Assembly (NCBI GenBank): GCA_900752115.1
Contig: CAADUC010000002.1
Coordinates: 1 to 32,265, forward strand
Direction: 5' to 3'
DNA from: Clostridia bacterium
GTDB taxonomy: Bacteria > Bacillota > Clostridia > Oscillospirales > Acutalibacteraceae
DNA length: 32,265 bases
Each line of letters begins with the position of its first letter. Position 1 is the stretch's first letter. Below the pieces are notes generated by a model, which was given only the letters and a program-made list of their open reading frames with translations, did no database searches and was not told the DNA's origin. Positions 8,216-16,155 of this stretch are shown here, piece after piece. The position numbers and the translations under genes are program-made.

Positions 8216-9438
8216 CCGGAAGAAACCGGCGCGCAGGCGTGGGAGGTTCCGAGGGCTGTCCTCCTGCCTGCGGCGAGGGGATCCGGCCCGCGGGCGGAGC
8301 GGACGGCTCCGCGGAGCGCCTCGAAAATATTTTGTTCCTCGTTCTCGTCACCGTCATCGCGATGATGATGCGCGTCTTTCTCTTTCCCATTGAATCGGGC
8401 GACTATCTTCAGTTTCTTCACCCGTGGTACGAGACGCTGCGGGAAAACGGCGGCCTCCTTGCCATTGGAATGGACATCGGGGACTATATGCCGCCGTACT
8501 TTTACATTCTCGCTCTCCTGACCTATCTGCCGGTTCGGGATCTGTACGCGATCAAGCTCGTCTCGAGCCTCGTCGATCTTCTCCTCGCCGTGTTCGCGGC
8601 GAACCTTGCGTCGGATGGGAAACGCTTTTCGCGCCGCTGGATGGCCGTTTACTGCGTCGTCCTTTTTCTTCCCTCTGTCTTTCTCAATTCCGCTGTCTGG
8701 GGACAATGCGACGCGATCTATGTTTCAGCGCTCCTGGCCTTTCTGTACTATGTCCACCGCGGCCGGAGCAACGCCGCCGTGCTGGCGTATTCCATTTCGT
8801 TTGTGTTTAAGCTGCAGGCGGTGTTTCTTGCACCGCTGCTGCTCCTTTTGCTCCTCAAGCGGCGCGTACGCTGGCAAAGCCTGTGGATTCTCCCGGTGGT
8901 CTATCTTGCTGCCTGTCTGCCCGCCGCTGTCATGGGGCGCAATCTCTGGGATTTGCTTACGGTTTATTTTTCCCAGGCCGGGCAGTACAACCTGCTCGCG
9001 ATGTTCCTGCCGAATCTCTATACCTGGCTCGGGGACAGCACTTCGGCGGCGATCAGCCGCGCGGGCGTGATGCTTGCGGGCGGCGTCGTGCTGTGTACAG
9101 TGTTTTTCCTTTACCGCCTTGACTTTGCCTGGACGCTCGACAATCTGGTAAGTATTGGCTTCTTTTTCGCCCTTCTCACGCCTTTTTTGCTGCCGCATAT
9201 GCACGAACGGTATTATTTTTTGGCGGATCTACTCAGTGTAATTTTTGTATTCCGTTTTCCGGGCAAATGGGGGGTTGCATTTACCGTTTGTATGGCTTCC
9301 GCCTATGCTGTTTGCCATAATCTTTTCGGGACGGACTTCTTCCCGGTGGAGCTGTTGGGTGTGATTCTGTTCGGCGTGATTTGCTTTGTCGTCCGTCATC
9401 TCGCCGCGACTCTTCCGCGAAGGGAGGCGGCCGCATGA
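8212..9438 (+). CDS. Multi-pass membrane glycosyltransferase, Gpi18/mannosyltransferase-like (GT-C fold)
   Basis: The 408-residue product has a Gly/Pro/Ala-rich cytoplasmic N-terminus (about 1-38), then about nine to eleven hydrophobic helices. An acidic extracytoplasmic loop after helix 1 (ESGDYLQFLHPWYETL) fits the catalytic acidic residue of GT-C enzymes, which use lipid-phosphate sugars. Other family signs are YMPPYFYILALLTYL, SAVWGQCDAIYVSALL, FKLQAVFLAPLLLLLL and FLLPHMHERYYFLADLLS. These resemble the COG5542/Gpi18-like group of bacterial mannosyltransferases. The donor and acceptor are unknown. The start overlaps the rlmA stop (ATGA) and the stop overlaps rimI (ATGA), so it is translated in the polA operon. 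An internal start near Met49 is possible but would break the coupling. It is an odd partner for DNA repair and ribosome modification genes. Confidence 0.75.
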   Translation: MTGRNRRAGVGGSEGCPPACGEGIRPAGGADGSAERLENILFLVLVTVIAMMMRVFLFPIESGDYLQFLHPWYETLRENGGLLAIGMDIGDYMPPYFYILALLTYLPVRDLYAIKLVSSLVDLLLAVFAANLASDGKRFSRRWMAVYCVVLFLPSVFLNSAVWGQCDAIYVSALLAFLYYVHRGRSNAAVLAYSISFVFKLQAVFLAPLLLLLLLKRRVRWQSLWILPVVYLAACLPAAVMGRNLWDLLTVYFSQAGQYNLLAMFLPNLYTWLGDSTSAAISRAGVMLAGGVVLCTVFFLYRLDFAWTLDNLVSIGFFFALLTPFLLPHMHERYYFLADLLSVIFVFRFPGKWGVAFTVCMASAYAVCHNLFGTDFFPVELLGVILFGVICFVVRHLAATLPRREAAA

Positions 9439-9878
9439 CGATTGTCCCGATGCAGGAGCGCCACCTCGACGCGCTCGCGGAGCTCGAGCAGCTCTGTTTT
9501 GTCCATCCATGGACGCGCGCCGGGCTGGCGGCGGAGCTTGAAAGCGGCACGGCTCTCTTTCTCGCCGCGGAGGATGAGACGGGGGAGGCGGTGGGCTATG
9601 TGGGTTCCCATGTGGTCTGCGGAGAGTGCTACATCGACAATGTGGCTGTTCATCCGAACTGTCGCGGACAAGGGATTGCCCTTGCCATCCTCACAGAATT
9701 GATCCGTCTTGTGAGGGAGCAAAACGGCGTGTTCCTGACCCTCGAGGTGCGGGAGAGCAATATCCCGGCCCGCCGCCTTTATGAGAAGCTCGGCTTTTCC
9801 GAAGCCGGACGCCGCAGAAACTTTTACACCGACCCGAAGGAGGACGCCCTTCTTTTGACGCTCACGCTCACAGACTGA
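9435..9878 (+). CDS. rimI: Ribosomal-protein-alanine N-acetyltransferase RimI (GNAT family)
   Basis: The 147-residue GNAT acetyltransferase is the usual RimI length. It starts MTIVPMQERHLDALAELEQLCF and has YIDNVAVHPNCRGQGIALAIL, which contains the acetyl-CoA pyrophosphate loop (R/QxxGxG/A type). A C-terminal LEVRESNIPARRLYEKLGFSEAGRRRNFY is highly typical of RimI. The known role is acetylation of the N-terminal alanine of ribosomal protein S18. In many Firmicutes rimI sits with tsaB and tsaD, but neither is nearby here. ATG 9435 overlaps the previous stop, with GGGAGG seven bases upstream. It is the last gene of the polA operon, with a terminator at 9888-9914. Substrate specificity is inferred from similarity. 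Confidence 0.88.
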   Translation: MTIVPMQERHLDALAELEQLCFVHPWTRAGLAAELESGTALFLAAEDETGEAVGYVGSHVVCGECYIDNVAVHPNCRGQGIALAILTELIRLVREQNGVFLTLEVRESNIPARRLYEKLGFSEAGRRRNFYTDPKEDALLLTLTLTD

Positions 9879-9887
9879 GCCTGCATT

Positions 9888-9914
9888 AGCCCGCGCGGCA
9901 GCCGGGCTTCTTTG
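9888..9914 (+). terminator. Terminator of the polA-rimI operon
   Basis: AGCCCG, an 9-base loop, then CGGGCT is followed by TCTTTG, 10 bases after the rimI stop. The stem is short but well placed. Confidence 0.55.
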
Positions 9915-9933
9915 AAAGCTTTTTCGCAATCCA

Positions 9934-10082
9934 GGGGCTTCTGCAGAATAAAAACGCAAGGGCAGCCTGCACAGGAAATTCAAAACAGGCAATGAAAATC
10001 GGCCCTCGAGAGAAGCGGTTCTGCTTTTCTCGGGAACCGTTTTTTATCCGTATTTTCTCGCAAGACTATTTTGCAGCAGCCT
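9934..10082 (+). mobile_element. MITE-like element, copy A
   Basis: This non-coding element of about 149 bp has imperfect terminal inverted repeats. The left end is GGGGCTTCTGCAGAAT and the right end is ATTTTGCAGCAGCC preceded by CT. It is the same sequence as the element at 11438-11587 in opposite orientation, sharing blocks such as ATTCAAAACAGGCAAT and GGCCCTCGAGAGAAGCGGTT. A long hairpin occupies about 9996-10040 and ends in a T-run, so the element can also terminate transcription. The TIR core GCTGYTGCAAAAT resembles ends of IS1182/IS5-like transposons from memory. It lies between the rimI terminator and the GH18 promoter. No clear target duplication was found. Confidence 0.72.
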
Positions 10083-10085
10083 TTT

Positions 10086-10114
10086 TCATATTTCCTTCCG
10101 CTCGTGCATACAGA
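10086..10114 (+). promoter_or_regulatory. Sigma-E-like sporulation promoter for the LysM-GH18 gene
   Basis: TCATATT (10086-10092), a 14-bp spacer, then CATACAGA (10107-10114) matches the mother-cell sigma-E consensus (KMATATT, 13-15 bp, CATACAMT) with one or two deviations. The predicted transcript would start near 10121, 47 bases before the ATG. It lies 4 bp beyond the right end of MITE copy A. Confidence 0.6.
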
Positions 10115-10167
10115 TGAGGGAAGCGGACGATTCCGCTTGGATTGATCGATACGAGGGAGGGAGCCCT

Positions 10168-11436
10168 ATGCTGATTCATGTGACAAAAAAGGGGGAAACG
10201 CTGCAGTCGATCGCCCGGCGCTATACAGTCTCGGCCGCACGGCTGGCCAGAGACAACGGACTTGCGGCGGGGGAGGAGCCGGTTGAGGGCCAGGCGCTTG
10301 CGATTCTCTATCCGGCCCGCGTTCATTTTGTACGCCGCGGCGATACGACGGCCTCCATCGCGCGGCGGTACGGCGTCAGCGAGCGGCAGCTCTGGCGCTG
10401 CAATCCCGGACTTATTGAAACCGGTCCCGTCGCGGGCGAGCGCGTCGTGATCTCGTGGCGGCAGAACACGCTCGGCCGCTTTGAGACGCTCGGCTATGCC
10501 TATCCCGGCACGCGGAGGGAGCTGCTGCTTTCATCCCTGCCGTCCATGCGCCTTGCCATCCCGTTCACGCATGAGGTATCCCGCCTCGGAGGGCTCTCGG
10601 CGCTGAACGATACTGCGATGCTGGAGACGGTGCGGGAGTGCGGCGCGTCGTCGCTGCTGAGTGTCTCCAATCTGCGGGAGCCGGACGGCTTCGACGGTGA
10701 GACGGTGCACGCCATCCTGACAAGCGAGGAGGCGCAGCGGCGCTTGATCGCTGAAATCCAGACGCTGATCCGTGAGCGCGGCCACTGCGGCGTGGACGTC
10801 GATTTTGAATACGTCCTTGCCGTTGACCGCGAGCGTTACCCGGCGTTTCTGCGCCGCCTCTCAGACGCGCTCGAGCCGGAGGGGCATCCCGTTTATGTGG
10901 CCGTGGCGGCGAAGGATGAGGACAACACCACTTCACGGCTCACGGCGGGCCTCGACTACAAGGCGATCGGCGAGGCGGTGTCCGCCGTTCTTATCATGAC
11001 GTACGATTATGGTTATCTTTCCGGCCCGCCGATGGCCGTTTCCCCGCTGCCGATGATCAAAAAAACGCTCGAGTATGCCGTGACGCGCATCGACCGCAAA
11101 AAGATTCTCATGGGAATCCCAAACTACGGCTACAACTGGCCATTGCCGTATGAGGCGGGAAAAACGCGCGCCCGCTCCGTCACAAACGAGGAAGCCGTTT
11201 CTCTCGCGCGGACCGCCGGGGTTCCCATCGAATACGATGAGGACGCAGAAGCGCCGTGGATTCGCTACCGTGAAAACGGCGTGGAGCGTGAAGTCTGGTT
11301 TGAGGACGCGCGCAGCATCCGCGCCAAGCTTCGCCTCGCGGCCAGGCTCGGTTTGCGCGGCGTCGGCTTCTGGAATCTTTCCCGCCCGTTTGTGCAGGGC
11401 TGGACGGTCCTCTCCGCTCTTTTCCGCATTGACTGA
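10168..11436 (+). CDS. LysM-GH18 glycosidase, spore-cortex hydrolase type (SleL/YaaH-like)
   Basis: The 422-residue product has two N-terminal LysM peptidoglycan-binding repeats (about 3-48, VTKKGETLQSIARRYTVS, and 52-95, VRRGDTTASIARRYGVS). A GH18 barrel follows (about 105-415) with catalytic motif GVDVDFEY, Glu214 being the acid. Proteins of this layout (SleL/YaaH/YdhD) are N-acetylglucosaminidases that act on spore cortex or sit in the spore coat. There is no signal peptide, as is usual for proteins deposited on the spore from the mother cell. ATG 10168 is supported by GGGAGGGAG 5-6 bases upstream. The sigma-E-like promoter at 10086-10114 fits mother-cell expression. The gene stands alone between two inverted MITE-like copies. 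A role in germination rather than vegetative wall turnover is inference. Confidence 0.88.
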   Translation: MLIHVTKKGETLQSIARRYTVSAARLARDNGLAAGEEPVEGQALAILYPARVHFVRRGDTTASIARRYGVSERQLWRCNPGLIETGPVAGERVVISWRQNTLGRFETLGYAYPGTRRELLLSSLPSMRLAIPFTHEVSRLGGLSALNDTAMLETVRECGASSLLSVSNLREPDGFDGETVHAILTSEEAQRRLIAEIQTLIRERGHCGVDVDFEYVLAVDRERYPAFLRRLSDALEPEGHPVYVAVAAKDEDNTTSRLTAGLDYKAIGEAVSAVLIMTYDYGYLSGPPMAVSPLPMIKKTLEYAVTRIDRKKILMGIPNYGYNWPLPYEAGKTRARSVTNEEAVSLARTAGVPIEYDEDAEAPWIRYRENGVEREVWFEDARSIRAKLRLAARLGLRGVGFWNLSRPFVQGWTVLSALFRID

Positions 11437-11437
11437 A

Positions 11438-11587
11438 GGGGCTGTTGCAAAATAGCCTTACAAAAAAGTGTGCACAAAAATCGGTCCCCGAGAAAAGCGG
11501 AACCGCTTCTCTCGAGGGCCGATTTTTATTGCCTGTTTTGAATTCCTTGTGCGGATTGCTCTTGCGTTTTCATTTTGCAGCAGCTTC
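11438..11587 (-). mobile_element. MITE-like element, copy B (inverted relative to copy A)
   Basis: This element of about 150 bp is bounded by GGGGCTGTTGCAAAAT (11438-11453) and ATTTTGCAGCAGCTTC (11572-11587), which are inverted repeats of each other over GCTGYTGCAAAAT. Its reverse complement aligns with copy A almost end to end; the part outside the central hairpin is the most diverged. It contains a 20-bp imperfect stem (11476-11527) flanked by A-run and T-run. It lies between the convergent GH18 and argF genes, where it can stop transcription from both sides. No open reading frame is present. Confidence 0.75.
11476..11530. terminator. Bidirectional hairpin inside MITE copy B
   Basis: AAAAATCGG...CCGAG..AAGCGG pairs with CCGCTT..CTCG...CCGATTTTT across a two-base loop. 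With A5 on one side and T5 on the other, it has the form of a terminator on both strands, serving GH18 (+) and argF (-). There is no better terminator for either gene. Confidence 0.65.
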
Positions 11588-11655
11588 TTCGCGCCGCGGG
11601 CGGATAAAGTTTTCGCCGGGGCCCTTTTCAAAAGGCTTGAAACAGCGTTTTATCG

Positions 11656-12567
11656 TCAGTTTTTGTCCTCCATCAGCGTGACAAGCACGGCCTTCTGGGC
11701 ATGGAGGCGGTTTTCAGCCTCGTCGAAGATCTCATCCGCATGCGCTTCGAAGACGTCGGCGGTGATTTCCTCGCCGCGGTGAGCGGGCAGGCAGTGCTGC
11801 ACCATGGCGTCAGGCTTCGCAAGAGCCATCAGCTCAGCGTTGATCTGATAGCCGTCGAAAGCTTTGCGGCGCTTTTCGGACTCCTCTTCCTGGCCCATGG
11901 AGGTCCACACGTCGGTGATGACGACGTCGGCTCCGACGGCGGCCTTCTTCGGGTCGTCCGTGAGCTCGAAGCAGGGGTACTGCGCGGCAAATTCCAGAAT
12001 CTCCTGCGGCGGACGGTAGCCCTCCGGGCAGGCGACGCTGACGCTCATCTTGGTCTTGAGGCAGCCGACGATGAGGGAGTTCATCATGTTGTTGCCGTCG
12101 CCGATGAAGCACATTTTCAGTCCCTCGAGGGTGCCCTTGTGCTCGCGGATCGTCATCAGGTCGGCGAGGATTTGGCAGGGATGGCAGAAATCCGTCAGGC
12201 CATTGATGATCGGGATATCGCCGTACTGGGCGAGCGATTCGACTTCCTCCTGCGCAAAGGTGCGGATCATGATGCCGTCAAGGTAGCGCGAGAGGACGCG
12301 GGCCGTGTCCTGCACGGCTTCGCCGCGGCCGATCTGCAGATCGTGGGACGAGAGGAACAGCGCGTGGCCGCCGAGCTGGTACATGCCGGTCTCAAACGAA
12401 ACGCGCGTGCGGGTCGATGATTTCTCAAAAATCATGCCGAGGGTCTTGCCCTGCAGGCGGGGATGGGGAATCCCATGCTTTTTCTCGTATTTGAGCTGGT
12501 CGGCCAGATCGAGAATTCCGAGGATCTCCTCCGGCGTCAGGTCCAGCAGCTTGAGTAAATGCTTCAT
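11656..12567 (-). CDS. argF: Ornithine carbamoyltransferase
   Basis: The enzyme makes citrulline from ornithine and carbamoyl phosphate. The 303-residue product has the carbamoyl-phosphate motif SSTRTRVSFE, HPCQILADLMT, the ornithine-side motif ending in the DVWTSMGQEEE segment, and HCLPAHRGEE, the catalytic Cys-containing motif. The length is normal. ATG 12567 lies behind GGAGGCAACC. It is the last gene of the arginine cluster, 153 bp after argD. A possible hairpin (about 12637-12667) lies in that gap, so it may have partly independent expression. It could in principle be catabolic (arcB), but the biosynthetic context argues for argF. Confidence 0.95.
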   Translation of the reverse strand: MKHLLKLLDLTPEEILGILDLADQLKYEKKHGIPHPRLQGKTLGMIFEKSSTRTRVSFETGMYQLGGHALFLSSHDLQIGRGEAVQDTARVLSRYLDGIMIRTFAQEEVESLAQYGDIPIINGLTDFCHPCQILADLMTIREHKGTLEGLKMCFIGDGNNMMNSLIVGCLKTKMSVSVACPEGYRPPQEILEFAAQYPCFELTDDPKKAAVGADVVITDVWTSMGQEEESEKRRKAFDGYQINAELMALAKPDAMVQHCLPAHRGEEITADVFEAHADEIFDEAENRLHAQKAVLVTLMEDKN

Positions 12568-12720
12568 GGCGGTTGCCTCCTCTGTCAGAATGGTATTTTG
12601 GCTGCCTTTTCAGCGCTCCATGTTCCTCCGTTTACGGGAACGGCAAAAAAAGAGCCGGTTCCGTTTTGGGGAGAAAGCGCACAGGCAAATGAAAATCAGT
12701 TTGCGAAAAGCGGGCTGCGT

Positions 12721-13899
12721 TTACTCTGCCGCGGCCAGCACCTTTTCGAGAATGGCAAGGCCTTTGTCCATCTCTTCGCGGGTGATGGTCAGCGGGGGCA
12801 GCAGGCGCAGCAGCGATTTGGCCGTCAGGATGAGCAGGCCGTTTTCGACGCAGGCGGCGGCCAGAGCGGCGGACGTTCCCTTCTCAGGGACGACGCCGAG
12901 CATCATGCCCATGCCGCGCACCTGAGCGACGCCCTTCATCTTTTCCAGACGCTCGCGCAGGTAGGCGCCCTTTTCTTTCACCTCGTCGAGGAACGCGGGC
13001 TGTGATACGCGGCGGATGACCTCGAGCGCGCCGGCGCAGACGACGGGGTTCGCGCCGAAGGTGGAGCCGTGGGCGCTGCGTCCCATTACGTCCCCAAGCT
13101 CCTTGGTGCACAGGCACGCGCCGATCGGCAGGCCACCGCCGAGGCCCTTGGCGCTCGTGAGAACGTCCGGGCGTACACCGTACTGCTCACAGCAGTAAAA
13201 TGTGCCGGTGCGTCCCACGCCGGTCTGTACCTCATCGGCGAGGAGCAGAAGGTTCTTTTCCTTGCACAGGGCGGCAAGCTCCGTGACGAACTGCGGATCG
13301 AGCGGCAGAACGCCGCCCTCGCCCTGAATGAACTCGATCATGACGGCGCAGGTGTGCTCCGTCAAATGCTCGCGTACGCTCTCCATGTTCGGCTCCGCGT
13401 AGGCAAAGCCCTCCGTGAAGGGGAAGAAGTAGTTATGGAACACGTCCTGACCCGTCGCGGCCAGGGTGGTGACGGTACGGCCGTGAAAGGAGTTCTGAAG
13501 CGTCAGGATCTCGCAGCGCTCCTTTCCGTATTTCTCCACGCTGTATTTTCTCGCCAGCTTGATGGCGCACTCGTTGGCCTCTGCGCCGGAATTTCCGAGA
13601 AAGACCGCGCCGTAACCGGAGACGCGCAGGAGCTCGGAGGCAAATACGGCGGACGCCGGATTGTAATAGAGGTTCGATGTGTGCTGCAGCGTCGCGGCCT
13701 GCTTTGAGACGGCGTTCACCCAGCCCTCGTCGGCCCAGCCGAGGCTGTTTACGCCGATGCCGCTGCCGAAATCAATGTATTCCTTCCCGTCGCAGCCGAC
13801 GCCGGTGGCGTTTTTGCCGCTGCACAGGACGGCGTCAAACCGGCCGTAGGTCGGCATAAAGCTTTCCTCGTCCAGCTTTTTGATCTCTTCCGAAGTCAT
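12721..13899 (-). CDS. argD: Acetylornithine aminotransferase
   Basis: This PLP enzyme transfers an amino group from glutamate to N-acetylglutamate semialdehyde, giving N-acetylornithine. The 392-residue product has the class III aminotransferase pattern. It includes GNSGAEANECAIKLAR near residues 100-115, FHGRTVTTLAATGQ, the PLP-ring aspartate in LLADEVQTGVGRTG, and the Schiff-base lysine in TSAKGLGGGLPIGA. ATG 13899 follows AGGGGGAA at good spacing, 16 bp after the argB stop. In many bacteria ArgD also serves lysine synthesis as DapC; nothing here decides that. Confidence 0.94.
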   Translation of the reverse strand: MTSEEIKKLDEESFMPTYGRFDAVLCSGKNATGVGCDGKEYIDFGSGIGVNSLGWADEGWVNAVSKQAATLQHTSNLYYNPASAVFASELLRVSGYGAVFLGNSGAEANECAIKLARKYSVEKYGKERCEILTLQNSFHGRTVTTLAATGQDVFHNYFFPFTEGFAYAEPNMESVREHLTEHTCAVMIEFIQGEGGVLPLDPQFVTELAALCKEKNLLLLADEVQTGVGRTGTFYCCEQYGVRPDVLTSAKGLGGGLPIGACLCTKELGDVMGRSAHGSTFGANPVVCAGALEVIRRVSQPAFLDEVKEKGAYLRERLEKMKGVAQVRGMGMMLGVVPEKGTSAALAAACVENGLLILTAKSLLRLLPPLTITREEMDKGLAILEKVLAAAE

Positions 13900-13915
13900 G
13901 AATCGTTCCCCCTGT

Positions 13916-14773
13916 TCAGTACAGCATCGTTCCGATGCCTTCGTCTGTCAGAAGCTCAATGAGAATCGAATGCGCAATGCGTCCGTCGATGATGTGGGCG
14001 CGCTTGACGCCGCTGCGGACGGCCTCCACACAGCACTGGATCTTCGGGATCATGCCGCCGGAGATAATCCCGTCGTGCTGCAGCTTCGGCACGGAACTGA
14101 CGTTGACCACGGGGATCAGCGTGCTCTCGTCGTCGCGATCGCGCAGCAGGCCGCGAACGTCCGTCATCAGGATGAGCTTTTTGGCGTTGAGCTTTGCCGC
14201 AATGTGGGCGGCGGCGATGTCGGCGTTGATGTTGTAGGCGTGGCCGTCCACACCCGACGCCACGGTGGAGATGACGGGGATGTATCCTTTGTCCATGGCG
14301 TCCTCAATGACCTGCGTATTGACGTCAATGATTTCGCCCACGTAGCCGAGATCCTCGGAAGCCGTCATCTTTTCCGCGCGGAGCATGCCGCCGTCCATGC
14401 CGCACAGGCCGACGGCACGGCCGCTGTTGCGCTGCAGCAGCTGCACGAGGTCCTTGTTGACCTTACCGGCGAGAACCATCTGCACAATGTCCATCGTTTC
14501 CTCGTCGGTGTAGCGCAGGCCGTTGACAAAGCGGCTTTCCTTGCCGGTTTTCTTCAGCATCGCGCTGATTTCCGGTCCGCCTCCGTGCACCAGCACCACG
14601 TTTACGCCGATGAGCTGCATCAGCACGATATCGCTCATGACAGCCTGCTTGAGCTCCTCATTGATCATCGCGTTGCCGCCGTATTTGATGACGATGGTTT
14701 GGCCGTAATACTGCTGAATATAGGGAAGCGCCTGCACCAATACCTTCGCGCGATCCGCGTTTGTAATCTCCAT
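13916..14773 (-). CDS. argB: Acetylglutamate kinase
   Basis: The enzyme phosphorylates N-acetylglutamate, usually the arginine-inhibited step when ArgJ recycles acetyl groups. The 285-residue product starts MEITNADRAKVLVQALPYIQ and contains the amino-acid-kinase motifs IVIKYGGNAM and VLVHGGGPEISAML. It also has NINADIAAAHIAAKL and GGMIPKI, so it is complete. ATG 14773 is chosen over a TTG start 33 bases upstream because GGAGAGGG lies 8-9 bases before it. The N-terminal helix (YIQQYYGQTI) of the type associated with hexameric, arginine-sensitive enzymes appears to be present, but feedback control is an inference. Confidence 0.95.
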   Translation of the reverse strand: MEITNADRAKVLVQALPYIQQYYGQTIVIKYGGNAMINEELKQAVMSDIVLMQLIGVNVVLVHGGGPEISAMLKKTGKESRFVNGLRYTDEETMDIVQMVLAGKVNKDLVQLLQRNSGRAVGLCGMDGGMLRAEKMTASEDLGYVGEIIDVNTQVIEDAMDKGYIPVISTVASGVDGHAYNINADIAAAHIAAKLNAKKLILMTDVRGLLRDRDDESTLIPVVNVSSVPKLQHDGIISGGMIPKIQCCVEAVRSGVKRAHIIDGRIAHSILIELLTDEGIGTMLY

Positions 14774-14806
14774 AGGTTCCCTCTCCTTTCGTTCCCTCGT
14801 GTCCAA

Positions 14807-16021
14807 TCAGGTGCGGTAGTCGCCGTTGATCTTCACGTAATCGTAGGTGAGATCGCAGCCGTATGCCTCCGCGCAGGCGTCGCCGTCACCGAGCGTCACA
14901 AGAATGTCGATCTCGTCCTGGGTGAGGATTTCCTTGGCTTTCTCCTCGCTGAAGGGGATGCCGGAGCCGTTCTTGCACACGTCGATGGTGCCTGCCTTCG
15001 AGCGGAAGGAAACATCGACGCGATGAATGTCCGTGCCGGTGCCGGCGTAGCCGATGGCGCACAGAACGCGGCCCCAGTTGGCGTCCGCGCCGAACATCGC
15101 AGCCTTCAGGAGACTCGAGCAGATGACGCTCTTTGCGACGGTGCGGGCGTCCGCGAGGTTTGCTGCGCCGCTGACCTTGCAGACCAGAAGCTTTGTCGCG
15201 CCCTCGCCGTCCTTGGCCATCTTGCGGGCGAGATTGATGCAGATAGCGCGCAGCGCGCCGACAAACGTTTCGTATTCCGGCGTGCCGTCGAGGATTTCAG
15301 GATTCTCCGCGAGGCCGTTGGCCATCACGGTGATGGTGTCGTTCGTGGAGGTGTCGCCGTCGATGCTGACCATGTTGAAGGATTCGGCTACCACAGAGCG
15401 CAGCGCCTTGTCGAGAACGGGGGCGGCGATTGCCGCGTCCGTCGTCAGGAAGCAGAGCATGGTGCACATGTTCGGGTGAATCATGCCGGAGCCCTTGCAG
15501 ATGCCGCCGAGATGAACGGTCTTGCCGCCGATCTCAAATTCCGCGGCCGCCTCTTTGACGACCGTGTCCGTCGTCATGATCGCCTTCGCGGCGAGAGAGG
15601 AGCCGTCGCCGGTGATGGAGGAGGCGAGCAGAGGAGCTGTTTCCTCAATCGGCTCGATCGGCAGTACCTGGCCGATCACGCCGGTGGAGGCGACGATCAC
15701 GTCGGACGGGTCAATGTTGAGCGCCTTGCCGGCGATCTCGCACATCCGCCACGCTTTTTCCTCACCGTCGGCGTTGCAGGTGTTCGCATTGCCGGAGTTG
15801 CAGATCACGGCTCTGGCCACGCCGTTTGTGAGGTTGCGCTTCGTCACCAGAATCGGCGCGCCCTTGACCAGGTTGCTCGTGTACATGCCCGCCGCCGTGC
15901 AGGGCGCGGCCGAGTAGATCATCGCCAGATCCGGCTTTGTTTTATTCTTCCGAATACCGCAGTACATGCCGCCCGCGGAAAATCCCTTCGCGGCGGTTAC
16001 GCCGCCTTCAATCATTTTCAT
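14807..16021 (-). CDS. argJ: Bifunctional ornithine acetyltransferase / N-acetylglutamate synthase
   Basis: ArgJ moves the acetyl group from N-acetylornithine to glutamate and, in bifunctional forms, also makes N-acetylglutamate from acetyl-CoA. The 404-residue product has the family start GGVTAAKGFSAGG and CNSGNANTCN. It carries the self-cleavage region KAIMTTDTVVKEAA, where the Thr after MT becomes the N-terminal nucleophile of the beta chain. The C-terminal part has SSLLKAAMFGADANWGRV and ENxGD-like ends. ATG 16021 (MKMIEGGV) gives the standard length, with GGGGGA upstream; a longer reading to 16060 starts at a codon with no ribosome binding site. No argA or argE is present, which fits the cyclic pathway. 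Bifunctionality is inferred from context. Confidence 0.94.
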   Translation of the reverse strand: MKMIEGGVTAAKGFSAGGMYCGIRKNKTKPDLAMIYSAAPCTAAGMYTSNLVKGAPILVTKRNLTNGVARAVICNSGNANTCNADGEEKAWRMCEIAGKALNIDPSDVIVASTGVIGQVLPIEPIEETAPLLASSITGDGSSLAAKAIMTTDTVVKEAAAEFEIGGKTVHLGGICKGSGMIHPNMCTMLCFLTTDAAIAAPVLDKALRSVVAESFNMVSIDGDTSTNDTITVMANGLAENPEILDGTPEYETFVGALRAICINLARKMAKDGEGATKLLVCKVSGAANLADARTVAKSVICSSLLKAAMFGADANWGRVLCAIGYAGTGTDIHRVDVSFRSKAGTIDVCKNGSGIPFSEEKAKEILTQDEIDILVTLGDGDACAEAYGCDLTYDYVKINGDYRT

Positions 16022-16155
16022 CTTGCATCTATCCCCCAGCCAGACTAAGTCCGGACGCATTTCGCGCCCGACCCATAAATTGTATTTTTGCCTTCTATGT
16101 CCGCGGCTTTCCCCGCGCGATTTCTCTCTGCGCTGCCGCGCCGTTCGCTCCGGAA

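Noticed and set aside
11656..12567. Catabolic ornithine carbamoyltransferase (arcB) of the deiminase pathway
   Set aside because: No arcA or arcC is nearby, and the gene ends a complete biosynthetic cluster.
12600..12720. Possible third MITE copy between argD and argF
   Set aside because: A short piece (CAGGCAAATGAAAATCAG) resembles part of the MITE, but the terminal repeats and central hairpin sequence are missing.
13880..16048. 722-codon open frame antisense to argB and argJ
   Set aside because: It spans two verified genes on the other strand and their gap. It is His/Asp/Val-rich and typical of a GC-skew shadow.
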